Positions 8,377 to 17,678 of a stretch of DNA of 64,000 bases are shown one piece after another. Both the position numbers and the translations under genes were made by a program. The notes under the pieces were generated by a model. The model saw nothing but the letters and a program-made list of their open reading frames with translations, was not told the origin of the DNA and did not search any database. Origin of the DNA: Mesorhizobium sp. LNHC252B00. Lineage in GTDB: Bacteria > Pseudomonadota > Alphaproteobacteria > Rhizobiales > Rhizobiaceae. Positions within the stretch are counted from its first letter, which is position 1. Each line of letters opens with the position of its first letter. Where the stretch lies: contig NZ_AYWO01000003.1 in NCBI RefSeq assembly GCF_000502955.1, positions 71,067 through 135,066 on the forward strand, in the 5' to 3' direction.

Positions 8377-9552
8377 TTAAGCGGAGCGCAAGGCCGGCTC
8401 GACCGGGTCGGCCTTGCCTAGTGCCGCCCGACCGATGACGCAATTTCGACCGGCGCGCTTGGCGGAATAGAGCGCCGCGTCGGCTTCGGCAAGCACGTCA
8501 TCGAGGGTGCGGCCGCTTACCTCGCCAAAGCCGAGGCCGCCGCTGACCGTGCTGCGCAACTTGCCGAGTTGGGTGGCGACGATCTCGGTGCCGAACGCCA
8601 CACAGATCTTGCTGGCGAGGTCATGGGCCTTCTCTTCCGTCATTCGCGACATGACGACGGCGAATTCCTCGCCACCCAGGCGAAAGGCGTCGACGCCGGT
8701 CCTGGCATATTTCTTGATCACCGCGGCGAAGCGGCACAGGACCTGGTCCCCTACCGGGTGACCATAGACATCGTTCGTCCGCTTGAAATGATCGAGGTCG
8801 AACATGACGACGGACATGAACGGACCGAAACTCCGCTCGCCGTAGAGTGACGTTAACGCCCGGCGGTTCATCAACCCCGTCAGCGGGTCGGTCATGGTCT
8901 CGGCCTTCAGCTCGATCTGCGCCTGCAGATGGTGGAGCGAGAGCGTCAAGGCACCGAGTCCGGTCATGCAGGCCACGGCCACGACGGAATTCAGCCGTTC
9001 GGCCCAGTTGTCGGGCGCGACCGCGAGCGTCCATTGCCCTTTGGTCAGCAGAACCACGCCGCAAAGCGCAAACGAAACCGCGCAGGTGCCGCTCAGAAAC
9101 GAAACCACAAGCAGGATCCGGCGATCATGGCTGCCGTTGATCCAGAACATGGCGCCGATCGCCGACAGGAGCGCCGTCACCGTGGTGTAGGTGACGATGA
9201 AGCCGACGCCGTCAAGGCCCAGGAAGGTGACGGCGGCACAGACAGCCATGGCGGCAAGCGCCGGCGCAACGGCACGTCTGTAGCCGGGCACGCCCAGATA
9301 TTGCATGGCCGACACGCAAATGATCAGGAAACCCAGGCTGAGCAACGCAAGCACGATCTGGCAAAGTAGTGGATCGGGATCCTTGGTGTATTGCCAGAAC
9401 AGGACCACATGCGCGACGAGCACCAGAATGCCGCACGCCACCGTCAGCACGAAGCCTGCCTTGGGCGCGGTGAACCAGATCGCAAACATGGTGACGCTAA
9501 GGCAGATGCCCGACAGCGCGGCTGCGAGCAGGAGCGAACTGAAGTCCAGCAT
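8377..9552 (-). CDS. Membrane-anchored GGDEF diguanylate cyclase
   Basis: A 391-residue protein with about six transmembrane helices in the first 200 residues and a C-terminal GGDEF domain. It should make cyclic di-GMP from two GTP. The active-site motif is RLGGEEFAVV (GGEEF variant, normally active), and the domain starts with DPLTGLMNRRAL and includes MFDLDHFKRTND. No EAL domain is present. The membrane part may sense an unknown signal. It is convergent with gcvP and lies just downstream of the pilus operon on the same strand, separated from it by a repeat. Confidence 0.9.
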   Translation of the reverse strand: MLDFSSLLLAAALSGICLSVTMFAIWFTAPKAGFVLTVACGILVLVAHVVLFWQYTKDPDPLLCQIVLALLSLGFLIICVSAMQYLGVPGYRRAVAPALAAMAVCAAVTFLGLDGVGFIVTYTTVTALLSAIGAMFWINGSHDRRILLVVSFLSGTCAVSFALCGVVLLTKGQWTLAVAPDNWAERLNSVVAVACMTGLGALTLSLHHLQAQIELKAETMTDPLTGLMNRRALTSLYGERSFGPFMSVVMFDLDHFKRTNDVYGHPVGDQVLCRFAAVIKKYARTGVDAFRLGGEEFAVVMSRMTEEKAHDLASKICVAFGTEIVATQLGKLRSTVSGGLGFGEVSGRTLDDVLAEADAALYSAKRAGRNCVIGRAALGKADPVEPALRSA

Positions 9553-9704
9553 ATCGGGCGAAGGCCTCTCGAGCGTCGGCGGGTTGCGCTGTATTCTAGG
9601 TTAGCCGCAGCTCTCAGACATGGTTTTCAGCCGATCTTTCGACGCAACCTGCCGATAGGGTTTACAAAGCGTCGATGCCTTATGTCCCGAAACCGGACCC
9701 CTAC

Positions 9705-9790
9705 AGCAATTCCAGGAAAAGTGTGAAACGGTTTTCCCGGGAAAAGCGTGTAGCGCTTTCCCTCGGGAATTGCGTCAAGACAAAGAGTAG
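9705..9790. repeat. Dispersed intergenic repeat, family B copy 1
   Basis: The segment contains CAATTCCAGGAAAAGTGTGAA, then CGGTTTTCC, an internal hairpin GGAAAAGCG-TGTA-GCGCTTTCC, and ends GGAATTGCGTCAAGACAAAG. The parts TTCCAGGAAAAGTGTGAA, CGGTTT and TTGCGTCAA.ACA recur in shortened form at 25757-25815. It matches a repeat type common between rhizobial genes. It sits just beyond the stop of the TPR lipoprotein gene. Confidence 0.65.
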
Positions 9791-9805
9791 GAAGCAACGA
9801 CCAGA

Positions 9806-10276
9806 TCAACCCTTGTTCAGCAAGGCCAGATTGGCGTTGACGACCGTGGTATCCGTCATGCCCGCCTTCGCTTCGAGCAGCAACGCCTTGGCCATCTTGC
9901 GATTGCCGCGCAGCAGTTGCGAATAGCCCATGTTGTTGACGATCTGTGGCTTGCGGCCTGCGACTTTCAAAAGCTGGCCGTAGGCGCGATCGGCGAAGTC
10001 GAAGCGGCCGAGTTCATCATAGGAAGCGGCGAGCCCCATCCAGGCCTCCGCATCGTCCGCCTTCAACTCGACGGCCTTGCGAAAGTGCTTTTCGGCGAGG
10101 CCGTAATTGGCGTCACGAAACTGCGCCTTGCCTTGCGCCAGATCGGAGGTGTCGATGTCCTTTGCCGCCGGTTGGATAGCGGTGGTCTTGGTGGTATCGA
10201 CGCCACCCGTCGTACAGCCAGACATCATCAAGACGGCCGCCATGGCGGCCATTGCCGTGAAGTTATTGCGACGCAT
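9806..10276 (-). CDS. tadD: TPR-repeat lipoprotein, TadD-like pilus assembly factor
   Basis: A 156-residue lipoprotein. The N-terminus is a signal peptide with lipobox MSGC (cysteine about residue 21), then at least two tetratricopeptide units at about residues 50-120 (AQFRDANYGLAEKHFRKAV, AWMGLAASYDELGRFDFADRAY). TadD proteins are TPR lipoproteins that help assemble the secretin pore of Flp/Tad pili. Its place at the 3' end of the pilus operon supports that role. About 145 bases separate it from the upstream gene, so it may have its own promoter. Confidence 0.8.
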   Translation of the reverse strand: MRRNNFTAMAAMAAVLMMSGCTTGGVDTTKTTAIQPAAKDIDTSDLAQGKAQFRDANYGLAEKHFRKAVELKADDAEAWMGLAASYDELGRFDFADRAYGQLLKVAGRKPQIVNNMGYSQLLRGNRKMAKALLLEAKAGMTDTTVVNANLALLNKG

Positions 10277-10420
10277 GCCCCTGCCTCATCGCCCGATTTG
10301 CCGGGTCGTTCTCCAGGAAACAAACTACATTAGCGGCAATTAAACTTCGGTGCCAAAATGCCGCTAAAATTTGGTTTCGAGCACACGAGCCATTAACCAC
10401 CCAGGCATAAGTGGAAGGCT

Positions 10421-11248
10421 TCACGGCTCCAAGGCTTTGAGCCCCTCGGGAAACTGGTAGCGACTGCCGTCATAGCGCAGCCGGTAGGTGCGCTTCACGG
10501 ACTTGCCGGGATGAGACTGGCACTCACCATTCTCATCGGCGGACCAATTGTCCATATCCACCCGCTCGACCACGGTGATGTCGTGATAGCCATGGTGGCT
10601 TGCCGGGCTCATCGCCAGGCTGACCTGGCTCGACTGAAAGGATCCCGCGCAACTGCCGTCGCCTTCGCCGCCAAAGCCGGCCACGTCGATGCCGTCGAGC
10701 ACCAGGCGCAGGGCATCGCCGGCGAGGGCATAGAGCCGCAGGTCGGTTTCCCTGAAGGGATTGGGCTGCGAACGGTTTGCCATTTCGATGCGCAGGCCGA
10801 AGGCGCCGACATCGGGCGCCAGCCTGTAGCGGCCGGTATCGAATTCGATCTTGCGGATGTCGATGGCATCATCGGTGATCAGCCCTGGCTGGAGCAAGCG
10901 CTGGCGCACCTCCAGGCTGTTCCTGTCGACGACCAGAAGCTCGATATCGCCGACATGCCCGTCGTCGCGCGATTGGGCGCTGTCGGTAAGCGGCACCGCG
11001 ACCAAGAGCAGGTCGTCATGGGCGGGCCAGATCTTGCAGACCAGGCCAAATGGCGCGTCGCTATCCGTCAGGGCGATGCTGATATGGGGTTCGAGCGTGA
11101 ACGAGGCGCCGTCGGCGCTCTTTTGAGCCTTGGGATAGGCCTGCTGCACCAGTGCGGCGGCATCGCCGCAATCGTCGGCGAAGGCCAAGGCGGGCGACAA
11201 GCCGGCGGCGACAAGACCGAGAAAGAGGGTGCGCAGCAGAATTCGCAT
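10421..11248 (-). CDS. Exported hypothetical protein inside the pilus operon
   Basis: A 275-residue protein with a clear Sec signal peptide (RTLFLGLVAAGLSPALAFA, cleavage near residue 24) and several cysteines that could form disulfides in the periplasm. The mature part is predicted soluble and beta-rich. It is 78 bases downstream of tadC on the same strand and before tadD. I recognise no domain. A role in pilus assembly is an inference from position only. Confidence 0.65.
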   Translation of the reverse strand: MRILLRTLFLGLVAAGLSPALAFADDCGDAAALVQQAYPKAQKSADGASFTLEPHISIALTDSDAPFGLVCKIWPAHDDLLLVAVPLTDSAQSRDDGHVGDIELLVVDRNSLEVRQRLLQPGLITDDAIDIRKIEFDTGRYRLAPDVGAFGLRIEMANRSQPNPFRETDLRLYALAGDALRLVLDGIDVAGFGGEGDGSCAGSFQSSQVSLAMSPASHHGYHDITVVERVDMDNWSADENGECQSHPGKSVKRTYRLRYDGSRYQFPEGLKALEP

Positions 11249-11326
11249 GGGCTTCTCACGTTGCGGCGTCGAGTTCGGTAGAGTAACCGGTGGTCAGCCC
11301 CTCGCTAGGGCTCCCGTGAGCACTCG

Positions 11327-12289
11327 CTAGTGCGCCGTCATTTTGACGATGACTGGAATGGCTGCAATCATCAACACCACCGGCAGGATGCACACCACCA
11401 CCGGAACCGACATCTTGGCCGGCAACGCATGTGCCTTTTCCTCGGCCAGCGACATGCGCTTGTGGCGCATGTCGTCGGAAAAGACGCGCAGCGCCCCAGA
11501 CAGGCTGGTGCCGAGTTCCTTGGACTGTTGCAGCAGCGTCGCGAAGGAACGCACCTCGTCCAGGCTGAGGCGATCGGCGAGTGCCTTCAGCGCATCGTCA
11601 AGGCTGCGCCCGGCCCGCAGTTCCAGCGACACCAGCTGCAGGTTTTGGCTAAGCGCGGGGTAGGTCTTGGCGAGTTCCTTCGAGACGCGCTCGATGCCGG
11701 CCTCCATGCTCATGCCGGCATCCGAGCAGACGATCATCAGGTCCATGAAATCGGGAAAGCCGTTGCGGTACTCACGCCTGCGTTCCCGCACTTTCTGGCT
11801 CAGCACCAGGCCGGGCAGGAAATAGCCGGCCGCTCCTGACAGGATGACGAATGTCCAGCGGCTGGCCATCGTCGCGTCGGGGCTCGCCATCCACCGGTTG
11901 AGCACGAACACGCCGATTGCCGTGCCGACCATCGCGGTGAACCGGATCAGGAAGAACATGCCGACAGCGCGCGGCTCCATATATCCCGCCTGGATAAGCT
12001 TCATGCGCAGCCGGGCGACATTTTCCGGATCGCTCCTGGCGTAGAATTCCTGCGCCCTCTTAACCGCCTTCTCGCGCACGACGCCGGTATTCTTCTTCTG
12101 CACCGGCTCGGGTTTCGCGGCGACGGGACCGTCATCGACCTTGAGCCGGCGCTTGACCTCGTTGCGATCGCCCTTCGCCGCCATCATCGGCCAGGCGAAC
12201 GCGGCAGCACCCGCGGCCAGCAGCAGGACGGCCACCGGCATCAACGAGGTCGGCGCAAGCGAGGCGAGGAATTCGACAAAGCCCTGCAT
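11327..12289 (-). CDS. tadC: Type II secretion system F family protein TadC
   Basis: A 320-residue inner-membrane protein with an N-terminal helix, a second helix around residue 110-160 and C-terminal helices ending VVVCILPVVLMIAAIPVI. The cytoplasmic T2SSF domain is recognisable from DFMDLMIVCSDAGMSMEAGI and the GTSLSGALRVFSDDMRHKR segment. TadC pairs with TadB to form the inner-membrane platform of the Tad/Flp pilus. It begins one base after tadB stops. Confidence 0.92.
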   Translation of the reverse strand: MQGFVEFLASLAPTSLMPVAVLLLAAGAAAFAWPMMAAKGDRNEVKRRLKVDDGPVAAKPEPVQKKNTGVVREKAVKRAQEFYARSDPENVARLRMKLIQAGYMEPRAVGMFFLIRFTAMVGTAIGVFVLNRWMASPDATMASRWTFVILSGAAGYFLPGLVLSQKVRERRREYRNGFPDFMDLMIVCSDAGMSMEAGIERVSKELAKTYPALSQNLQLVSLELRAGRSLDDALKALADRLSLDEVRSFATLLQQSKELGTSLSGALRVFSDDMRHKRMSLAEEKAHALPAKMSVPVVVCILPVVLMIAAIPVIVKMTAH

Positions 12290-12290
12290 G

Positions 12291-13256
12291 TCAGAACTTG
12301 AAATTCGACATCTTGAACATCATCAGATTGCCGAGCATCAGCCAGGTGATCGAGCCCCCCATCAGGTACCATGTCTTTGGCACGTCCCAGACGTCGCGGT
12401 AGAAGCCCGGCATCAGCGCCATGATGGCGGTAAACAGCAATACCGGGACCGCCGTCAGGATGTAGGCCGACATCCGGCCCTCTGTCGCGATGGCGCGCAC
12501 CTTGCGGCGCAGCTTGCCGCGCTCCCGGATCGTCGTCGCCAAGCCATCGAGGATCTCGCGCAGATTGCCGCCCGAACTGGTCTGGATCGAGACGGCGGTG
12601 ACGAACAGCGGCAGATCCTCCTGACCGACCCGGTCGAAGAGCGAGTTCAGCGCCGACACCAGATCGGAGCCATAAGTCACTTCGTCGGCGATGACGCCGA
12701 ATTCGGAGCCGATCGGGTCCGGCATCTCGCGCGCCACCATGGCGATCGCCACCGGCACCGGGTGGCCGGCCTTCAGACCACGCGTGATCAGCTCCAGTGC
12801 CTCCGGCAGCTGTACGCCGAACCGCTTCAGCCGCCGCTTGCGCTTGAAACGCAGCGTCAGCACCGGCAGAATCGGCACAAGCATCACAAACAGCACAAGC
12901 CCCATCAGCGGCGGCAAGCCGTACCAGATGGCGACCAAGGCCATGGCCATCGCCACGCCGCAGGTAATCATCAGGAATTTCGGCACCGGCATGATCATGC
13001 CCGACTGGATTCGCAACGCGCGGAACCGGTCCGGCGAAAACAGCGGCGTGCCCGCTTCAAGGCCGCGCTCCTTGCGCAGCTGGACGAGCACCTGCTCCTG
13101 GCTGATCTTGTTTTCCTGCAGTTTCATGCGCCGGTTGATGGCTGTGCGCTTATCGCTGCGGACGGCATAAAGCAGGTAGCAGGCCTCGGCGATCAGGATG
13201 CCGGTCAGGGCTGCCGCGGCATAGACGACATAAATCGCGCTGAATCCGTCGAACAC
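12291..13256 (-). CDS. tadB: Type II secretion system F family protein TadB
   Basis: A 321-residue inner-membrane platform protein with hydrophobic segments near the N-terminus, at about residues 95-130 and at the C-terminus. The T2SSF core shows LPEALELITRGLKAGHPVP and FVTAVSIQTSSGGNLREIL. With TadC it forms the base on which the CpaF ATPase acts. Spacing is four bases from cpaF and one from tadC, so the block is one transcript. Confidence 0.93.
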   Translation of the reverse strand: MFDGFSAIYVVYAAAALTGILIAEACYLLYAVRSDKRTAINRRMKLQENKISQEQVLVQLRKERGLEAGTPLFSPDRFRALRIQSGMIMPVPKFLMITCGVAMAMALVAIWYGLPPLMGLVLFVMLVPILPVLTLRFKRKRRLKRFGVQLPEALELITRGLKAGHPVPVAIAMVAREMPDPIGSEFGVIADEVTYGSDLVSALNSLFDRVGQEDLPLFVTAVSIQTSSGGNLREILDGLATTIRERGKLRRKVRAIATEGRMSAYILTAVPVLLFTAIMALMPGFYRDVWDVPKTWYLMGGSITWLMLGNLMMFKMSNFKF

Positions 13257-13260
13257 TTGG

Positions 13261-14682
13261 CTACTCCTGCGGCCGGCCGGGTTCGAAATATCGTCCGGGG
13301 AACTCGATGCCCATCGCCCGCAAATCCTCGAGGAATCGCGGCCGGATGCCGGTCGCCTCGTAGTGGCCGAGAATCCTGCCGTCGGCCTCCATGCCGGTGC
13401 GCACGAAGCGGAATATCTCCTGCATCTGGATGACGTCGCCTTCCATGCCGGTCACCTCGGCAACGCTGGTCACCTTGCGCTTGCCGTCGGACAGGCGCGT
13501 CAGCTGGACGATCAGGTCGAGCGCGCTGGCGATCTGGCTGCGGATCGACTGCACCGTCATCGGCATGCCGGTCATGCCAAGCATCTGCTCAAGCCGCGAA
13601 ATGGCGTCGCGCGGCGTGTTGGCATGGATGGTCGCCATCGAGCCTTCGTGGCCGGTGTTCATCGCTTGCAGCATGTCGAAGGCCTCCTCGCCGCGGCACT
13701 CGCCGAGGATGACGCGGTCCGGACGCATGCGCAGCGCGTTCTTGACCAGGTCGCGCTGCTTCAGCTCGCCATGGCCTTCGATGTTGGCAGGGCGTGTCTC
13801 CATGCGCGCGACATGCGGTTGCTGCAGCTGGAGTTCGGCCGCGTCCTCGATGGTGATCAGGCGCTCATCTTCCGGTATGAAGGCCGACAGCGCATTGAGC
13901 ATGGTCGTCTTGCCGGTGCCGGTGCCGCCCGAAATGATCGTCGTCTTGCGGGCATGCACGGCCGCCGCCAACACTTCGGCCATGTTCTGTGTGATGGCGC
14001 CGAATTCGACCAGTTTGTGCAGGCCGAGCTTGTTCTTGGAGAATTTTCGGATCGAGACCAGCGGCCCGTCGACCGCAACCGGACGAATGGCCGCATTGAA
14101 ACGCGAGCCGTCCAGCATGCGTGCATCGACCATCGGCTGCGATTCGTCGACGCGACGCCCGACCGCGGCGACGATCTTGTTGACGATGCGCAAGAGATGC
14201 GCCTCATCCTTGAACGGAATGTGGACCGGCTGCAGCTTGCCCTTCTTTTCGACAAAGCAGTTCAGGTGACCGTTGATCAGGATGTCGTTGATGTCGGGGT
14301 CCTTGAGCAGTGGCTCGAGCGGACCGAGGCCGACCATCTCGTCGACGATGTCGTCAACCAGCGCGTCAAGCTCGACGGTATTGATCGCCATCCGCTCCTG
14401 TTTGATCTTTTCCGACACGAAATCATGCACTTGCCGGCGCATCTCACCCTTGGGCAAACGCTCCAGCGCGACAAGATTGATCTCCTCGAGCAGCAGCCTG
14501 TGGATACGCACGCGCGCATCGAGCACCTTGTTGGCATTCTTTGCGGGCGCTGCTTCAGGCTTGGCCGGCAATGCCTTTCGGCTCGTCGGAATGACGACGG
14601 CATGATGGGCGACCGTCATCGGCTCGGGCGCGCGCTGCGGACGTGAATCGCGGTTCTGCAGGGTGGAAAAGCGGCTGGTCAT
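13261..14682 (-). CDS. cpaF: Pilus assembly ATPase CpaF/TadA
   Basis: A 473-residue secretion-superfamily ATPase that powers Tad/Flp pilus assembly. The Walker A motif is GGTGTGKTTMLNA, followed by ITIEDAAELQLQQPHV, the arginine-rich RMRPDRVILGECRGEEAFD (Walker B region) and MATIHANTPRDA. The frame is open further upstream, but the ATG at 14682 gives the normal N-terminus and overlaps the cpaE stop by four bases (ATGA), the usual coupling in this operon. Confidence 0.95.
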   Translation of the reverse strand: MTSRFSTLQNRDSRPQRAPEPMTVAHHAVVIPTSRKALPAKPEAAPAKNANKVLDARVRIHRLLLEEINLVALERLPKGEMRRQVHDFVSEKIKQERMAINTVELDALVDDIVDEMVGLGPLEPLLKDPDINDILINGHLNCFVEKKGKLQPVHIPFKDEAHLLRIVNKIVAAVGRRVDESQPMVDARMLDGSRFNAAIRPVAVDGPLVSIRKFSKNKLGLHKLVEFGAITQNMAEVLAAAVHARKTTIISGGTGTGKTTMLNALSAFIPEDERLITIEDAAELQLQQPHVARMETRPANIEGHGELKQRDLVKNALRMRPDRVILGECRGEEAFDMLQAMNTGHEGSMATIHANTPRDAISRLEQMLGMTGMPMTVQSIRSQIASALDLIVQLTRLSDGKRKVTSVAEVTGMEGDVIQMQEIFRFVRTGMEADGRILGHYEATGIRPRFLEDLRAMGIEFPGRYFEPGRPQE

Positions 14683-15893
14683 CCGGCCTTCCTCTTCAGC
14701 AATCCACGGCCCATGCCAAACAGCGAGCGCGATTTTGCCCGGGTTGGGATTGCCTCCTCCGGCAGGATGATCTTCTTCAAATCGTTGATGACATTGGCGT
14801 TCGGATCGATCTCGTGCAACGGCACGCCGCGATCGACCGCCTCGCGCACCAGCCGGTAGTTGTTGGCGATGCCACCGACGAAATGCTCGCCCAGAATTTC
14901 CTGGACGTCCGCTTGCTTGATGCCGTTGTCGAACATCTTCTGTTCGAAACGGTTGACGATGACGTTTGGCTTCACTTCCTTCCCGGCGGTCTCGTAGACC
15001 GCCTGGATCAGCCGCTGTGTGTGGCGCAGGCACGGCACCGTCATTTCCGCGACGATGTAGAGCTTGTTGGAACCGAGCAGCACGGTCTCGGTCCATGGAA
15101 ACCAGGTGCGCGGCATATCGATGACGACATTGTCGAAATAGGCGGAGACGAGATCGAGCATGCGCACCACGACATCGGTCTTGAACGAGCGCATTTCCGA
15201 TGGATGCGTGGGGGCAGCCAGCACGCAGAGTCCGCTCGCATGCTTGGACAGCATCACATCCAGCAGTTGCCGGTCGAGGCGTTCGGGCTGGTTCTCGATC
15301 TCGGTGATGTCGAATCGCGGTTCGAGGTCGAGATATTCGGCACAGGCGCCCTGCTGAAAATTGAGGTCCACCACGCAGGTCGACGCGCCCCGCGTGACCG
15401 AGTGATGCAGCTGGAAGGCGGTTTGCAGCGCCAGCGTCGTGGTGCCGACGCCGCCGGCGGCCGGCATGAAGGTGTAGATCTGCGATTCGGTGTTTTCCTC
15501 GCGCCCGGGGCCTTGCAGCGCCCGCACCACGGAGCGCACGAGATCGGCGGTCGTGATCGGCTTGACCAGAAAATCCGCGACCTTGAGCTGCACCAGAATG
15601 CGCACCGCGGCCGCGTTGAACTCCTGGGTGACGACGACGACCGGCACCTTGTCTTCCAGCCGGCGCATGATGCGCTGCAGCGACTCGACCTCCTCCAGCT
15701 TTGCCGCGTCCATGTCGACGATGATGGCACCGAAGTCGGCTTCCTGGATTTCGCCGCGCAGCTCGGTGACGTGCTTCTCCACTGTCGAGAGATGGATGAC
15801 CTCGGAGGCCGCGAACGCGGTTCGGGTGTCCTGCACAAAGGTCCTGTCGGTCGATACGAGCAGGATCTTCCTGGTCTTGATGCCGTTTGCCAT
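14679..15893 (-). CDS. cpaE: Pilus assembly protein CpaE (MinD/ParA-like with receiver-like domain)
   Basis: A 404-residue protein. The first ~130 residues look like a response-regulator receiver fold (KILLVSTDRTFVQDT at the start, VVVVTQEF, VKPITTADLVRSV). The rest is a MinD-type ATPase with PAAGGVGTTTLALQTA (about 147-162), lacking the usual lysine of Walker A, and VVIDMPRTWFPWTE. CpaE proteins position the pilus machine. It ends with a four-base overlap into cpaF. Confidence 0.92.
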   Translation of the reverse strand: MANGIKTRKILLVSTDRTFVQDTRTAFAASEVIHLSTVEKHVTELRGEIQEADFGAIIVDMDAAKLEEVESLQRIMRRLEDKVPVVVVTQEFNAAAVRILVQLKVADFLVKPITTADLVRSVVRALQGPGREENTESQIYTFMPAAGGVGTTTLALQTAFQLHHSVTRGASTCVVDLNFQQGACAEYLDLEPRFDITEIENQPERLDRQLLDVMLSKHASGLCVLAAPTHPSEMRSFKTDVVVRMLDLVSAYFDNVVIDMPRTWFPWTETVLLGSNKLYIVAEMTVPCLRHTQRLIQAVYETAGKEVKPNVIVNRFEQKMFDNGIKQADVQEILGEHFVGGIANNYRLVREAVDRGVPLHEIDPNANVINDLKKIILPEEAIPTRAKSRSLFGMGRGLLKRKAG

Positions 15894-15923
15894 TCTGTCA
15901 GCCTGTCAGGTCGTCGCGTTGGG

Positions 15924-16196
15924 TCAGTTGGTTGTGCCGCTCTGCGACGCCTTCGCATCGGCCGCCTGATCGGGTGTAGCGGGGGGGTCGACGTTGCCTC
16001 TCTGGGCGGGCACCTTAAGCCTGGTGTTCTGGACCCCATATTTCCAGGGATCGACCATCTGCATGACAGTGTTGGCGGCCTGCGCCTCGCCGGCTCCCGT
16101 CGTCGGCCCCTCGCTGCGCACATAGTCGTCGCTGGTGCAGCCAGCGGCAAGGCCGGCCAGCAGCAAGGCGATACTCGATCTCAGGGCCAGACGCAT
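15924..16196 (-). CDS. cpaD: Short lipoprotein in the CpaD position
   Basis: A 90-residue lipoprotein with signal peptide and lipobox AAGC (cysteine at about residue 20). The start at 16196 (MRLALRSSIALLLAG) was chosen over an in-frame start at 16262 because it gives a clean signal peptide and lies four bases from the cpaC stop. CpaD of Caulobacter is much longer, so this is either a reduced form or a different small lipoprotein occupying the same place between cpaC and cpaE. The symbol rests on position as much as on sequence. Confidence 0.65.
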   Translation of the reverse strand: MRLALRSSIALLLAGLAAGCTSDDYVRSEGPTTGAGEAQAANTVMQMVDPWKYGVQNTRLKVPAQRGNVDPPATPDQAADAKASQSGTTN

Positions 16197-16200
16197 GGCT

Positions 16201-17646
16201 TCAGTCCTTCGGCAGGTCGAGGAAATGCCCCGCGGAAGCGGACGCAGCAGGTTGGGTGACACGGCCGTCGGCCAGCGCCACGGTGCGACCGGTATCGGAG
16301 CCCTTCACTTCTTCGGTGTTGTTGAGGAAATAATCGGCGTTGCTGGCCGGCTGCGTGCCGTCGGTCGGTTCCACGAGCTTCTTCGACGGATCGACCGGCT
16401 TGACCAGATAGGGAGTGACGATGATGACCAGGTCGGTCTCGCGCCGCTGATAGGATTTCGACGAGAACAGCGCCCCAAGCACCGGCATCTTGCCGAGGCC
16501 CGGAATGCGCGACGTGGTGATGTCGTTCTGCGACTGCAGCAATCCGGCGATCATGAAGCTCTGGCCGTTCTTCAGGTCGACCGACGTCCTGGCGCGGCGC
16601 ACGATGAAACCAGGCACTGCAATGTTGCCTATGTTGTAGGACGCGGACGCGTCGATCGAGGAGACTTCCGGCGCGATGTCCAGGCTGACCAGCCCGTCCT
16701 TCAGCACGGTCGGTGTGAAATCCAGGCTGACGCCGTATTTCTTGTAGCTGACCGAGATTTTGCCGTTGTCCTCGGAGACCGGGATCGGGAATTCGCCGCC
16801 GGCGAGGAAGCTCGCCGTCTGGCCGGAACGGGCGATCAAATTCGGCTCGGCCAACCGCCGCGCCAAGCCGCGTTCTTCCAGCGCCTTGATGGCGATATCG
16901 ATCGACACGCCGTTCGACAACAGCCGTCCGATGATCTCGCCGGTGCCGGCGGTCGGCACGGTACCCGGATCGATCGTCACATCACGGCCACCAAGGCCAT
17001 AGGCAAAATTGGCTGCGTATTTGGCGCCCAGATCCTGGCCCGCCTGGCGGTTGATCTCGACGAAGCGGACATTGAGCTGGACCTGCTGCGACGACGAGAT
17101 ATTGACCGAGTTGATCACCTCTTCGGCGCCGGAAAAGCGCGTCGCGATCTTGTTTGCCTTGTCGGCGGCGACTGCGTCATCCGCCTCGCCCGACAGCACG
17201 ACACGACCATTGGCCGAGCCGACCTTGATCCTGGCATCCGGCACGCTGGCGCGGATGGTGCTGGCCAGTTGGTCGGTGTCGAGCGTCACCTCGATGTCGA
17301 CGGTGCCGACAAGCTGCTTCTTTTCGTCGAACAGGGCGATGCCCGTGGTGCCGAGATTGTTGCCCAGCACATAGAAGGATTTATCGGTCAGCGGATTGAC
17401 GTTGGCGATGTCCGGATCGCCGATGACGATCTGGTAGAAGGCGGCACTGGTCATGATCGTCTTCGGCTTGCCCTTGGCAACCTTGATGGACGCATTCTTG
17501 GTCGACGACACATAGACGATGTCGTTGTCCGCCCTTGCCGAGGTGCCGAAGGCCAGCATCGCGGCGGCAGCCAACGAAGCCGCGACAGCCATGGTGCGCA
17601 AAACGCGCAACCGCCCCGCGACCCGAAATGTAATCAACGCCAACAT
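16201..17646 (-). CDS. cpaC: Pilus secretin CpaC (RcpA)
   Basis: A 481-residue outer-membrane secretin. The N-terminal third has a signal region and a pilus-specific domain with KSFYVLGNNLGTTGIALFD, then a BON-like stretch (RVVLSGEADDAVAADKA), then the C-terminal secretin ring domain with LAEPNLIARSGQTASFLAGGEFPIPV and VPGFIVRRARTSVDLKNGQSFMIAG. It forms the outer-membrane channel for the Flp pilus. It follows cpaB by 32 bases. Confidence 0.94.
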   Translation of the reverse strand: MLALITFRVAGRLRVLRTMAVAASLAAAAMLAFGTSARADNDIVYVSSTKNASIKVAKGKPKTIMTSAAFYQIVIGDPDIANVNPLTDKSFYVLGNNLGTTGIALFDEKKQLVGTVDIEVTLDTDQLASTIRASVPDARIKVGSANGRVVLSGEADDAVAADKANKIATRFSGAEEVINSVNISSSQQVQLNVRFVEINRQAGQDLGAKYAANFAYGLGGRDVTIDPGTVPTAGTGEIIGRLLSNGVSIDIAIKALEERGLARRLAEPNLIARSGQTASFLAGGEFPIPVSEDNGKISVSYKKYGVSLDFTPTVLKDGLVSLDIAPEVSSIDASASYNIGNIAVPGFIVRRARTSVDLKNGQSFMIAGLLQSQNDITTSRIPGLGKMPVLGALFSSKSYQRRETDLVIIVTPYLVKPVDPSKKLVEPTDGTQPASNADYFLNNTEEVKGSDTGRTVALADGRVTQPAASASAGHFLDLPKD

Positions 17647-17678
17647 CGTCCCGTTCCTCGCCCAGTCCCCACTGGCTT

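Noticed and set aside
12141..14646. Plus-strand open frames across tadB/cpaF
   Set aside because: Antisense to genes with clear T2SSF and ATPase motifs; translations are His/Arg-rich and featureless.
14643..16259. Long plus-strand open frame across cpaE/cpaD
   Set aside because: Antisense shadow of cpaE, which has intact ATPase motifs; long antisense frames are common in GC-rich genomes.
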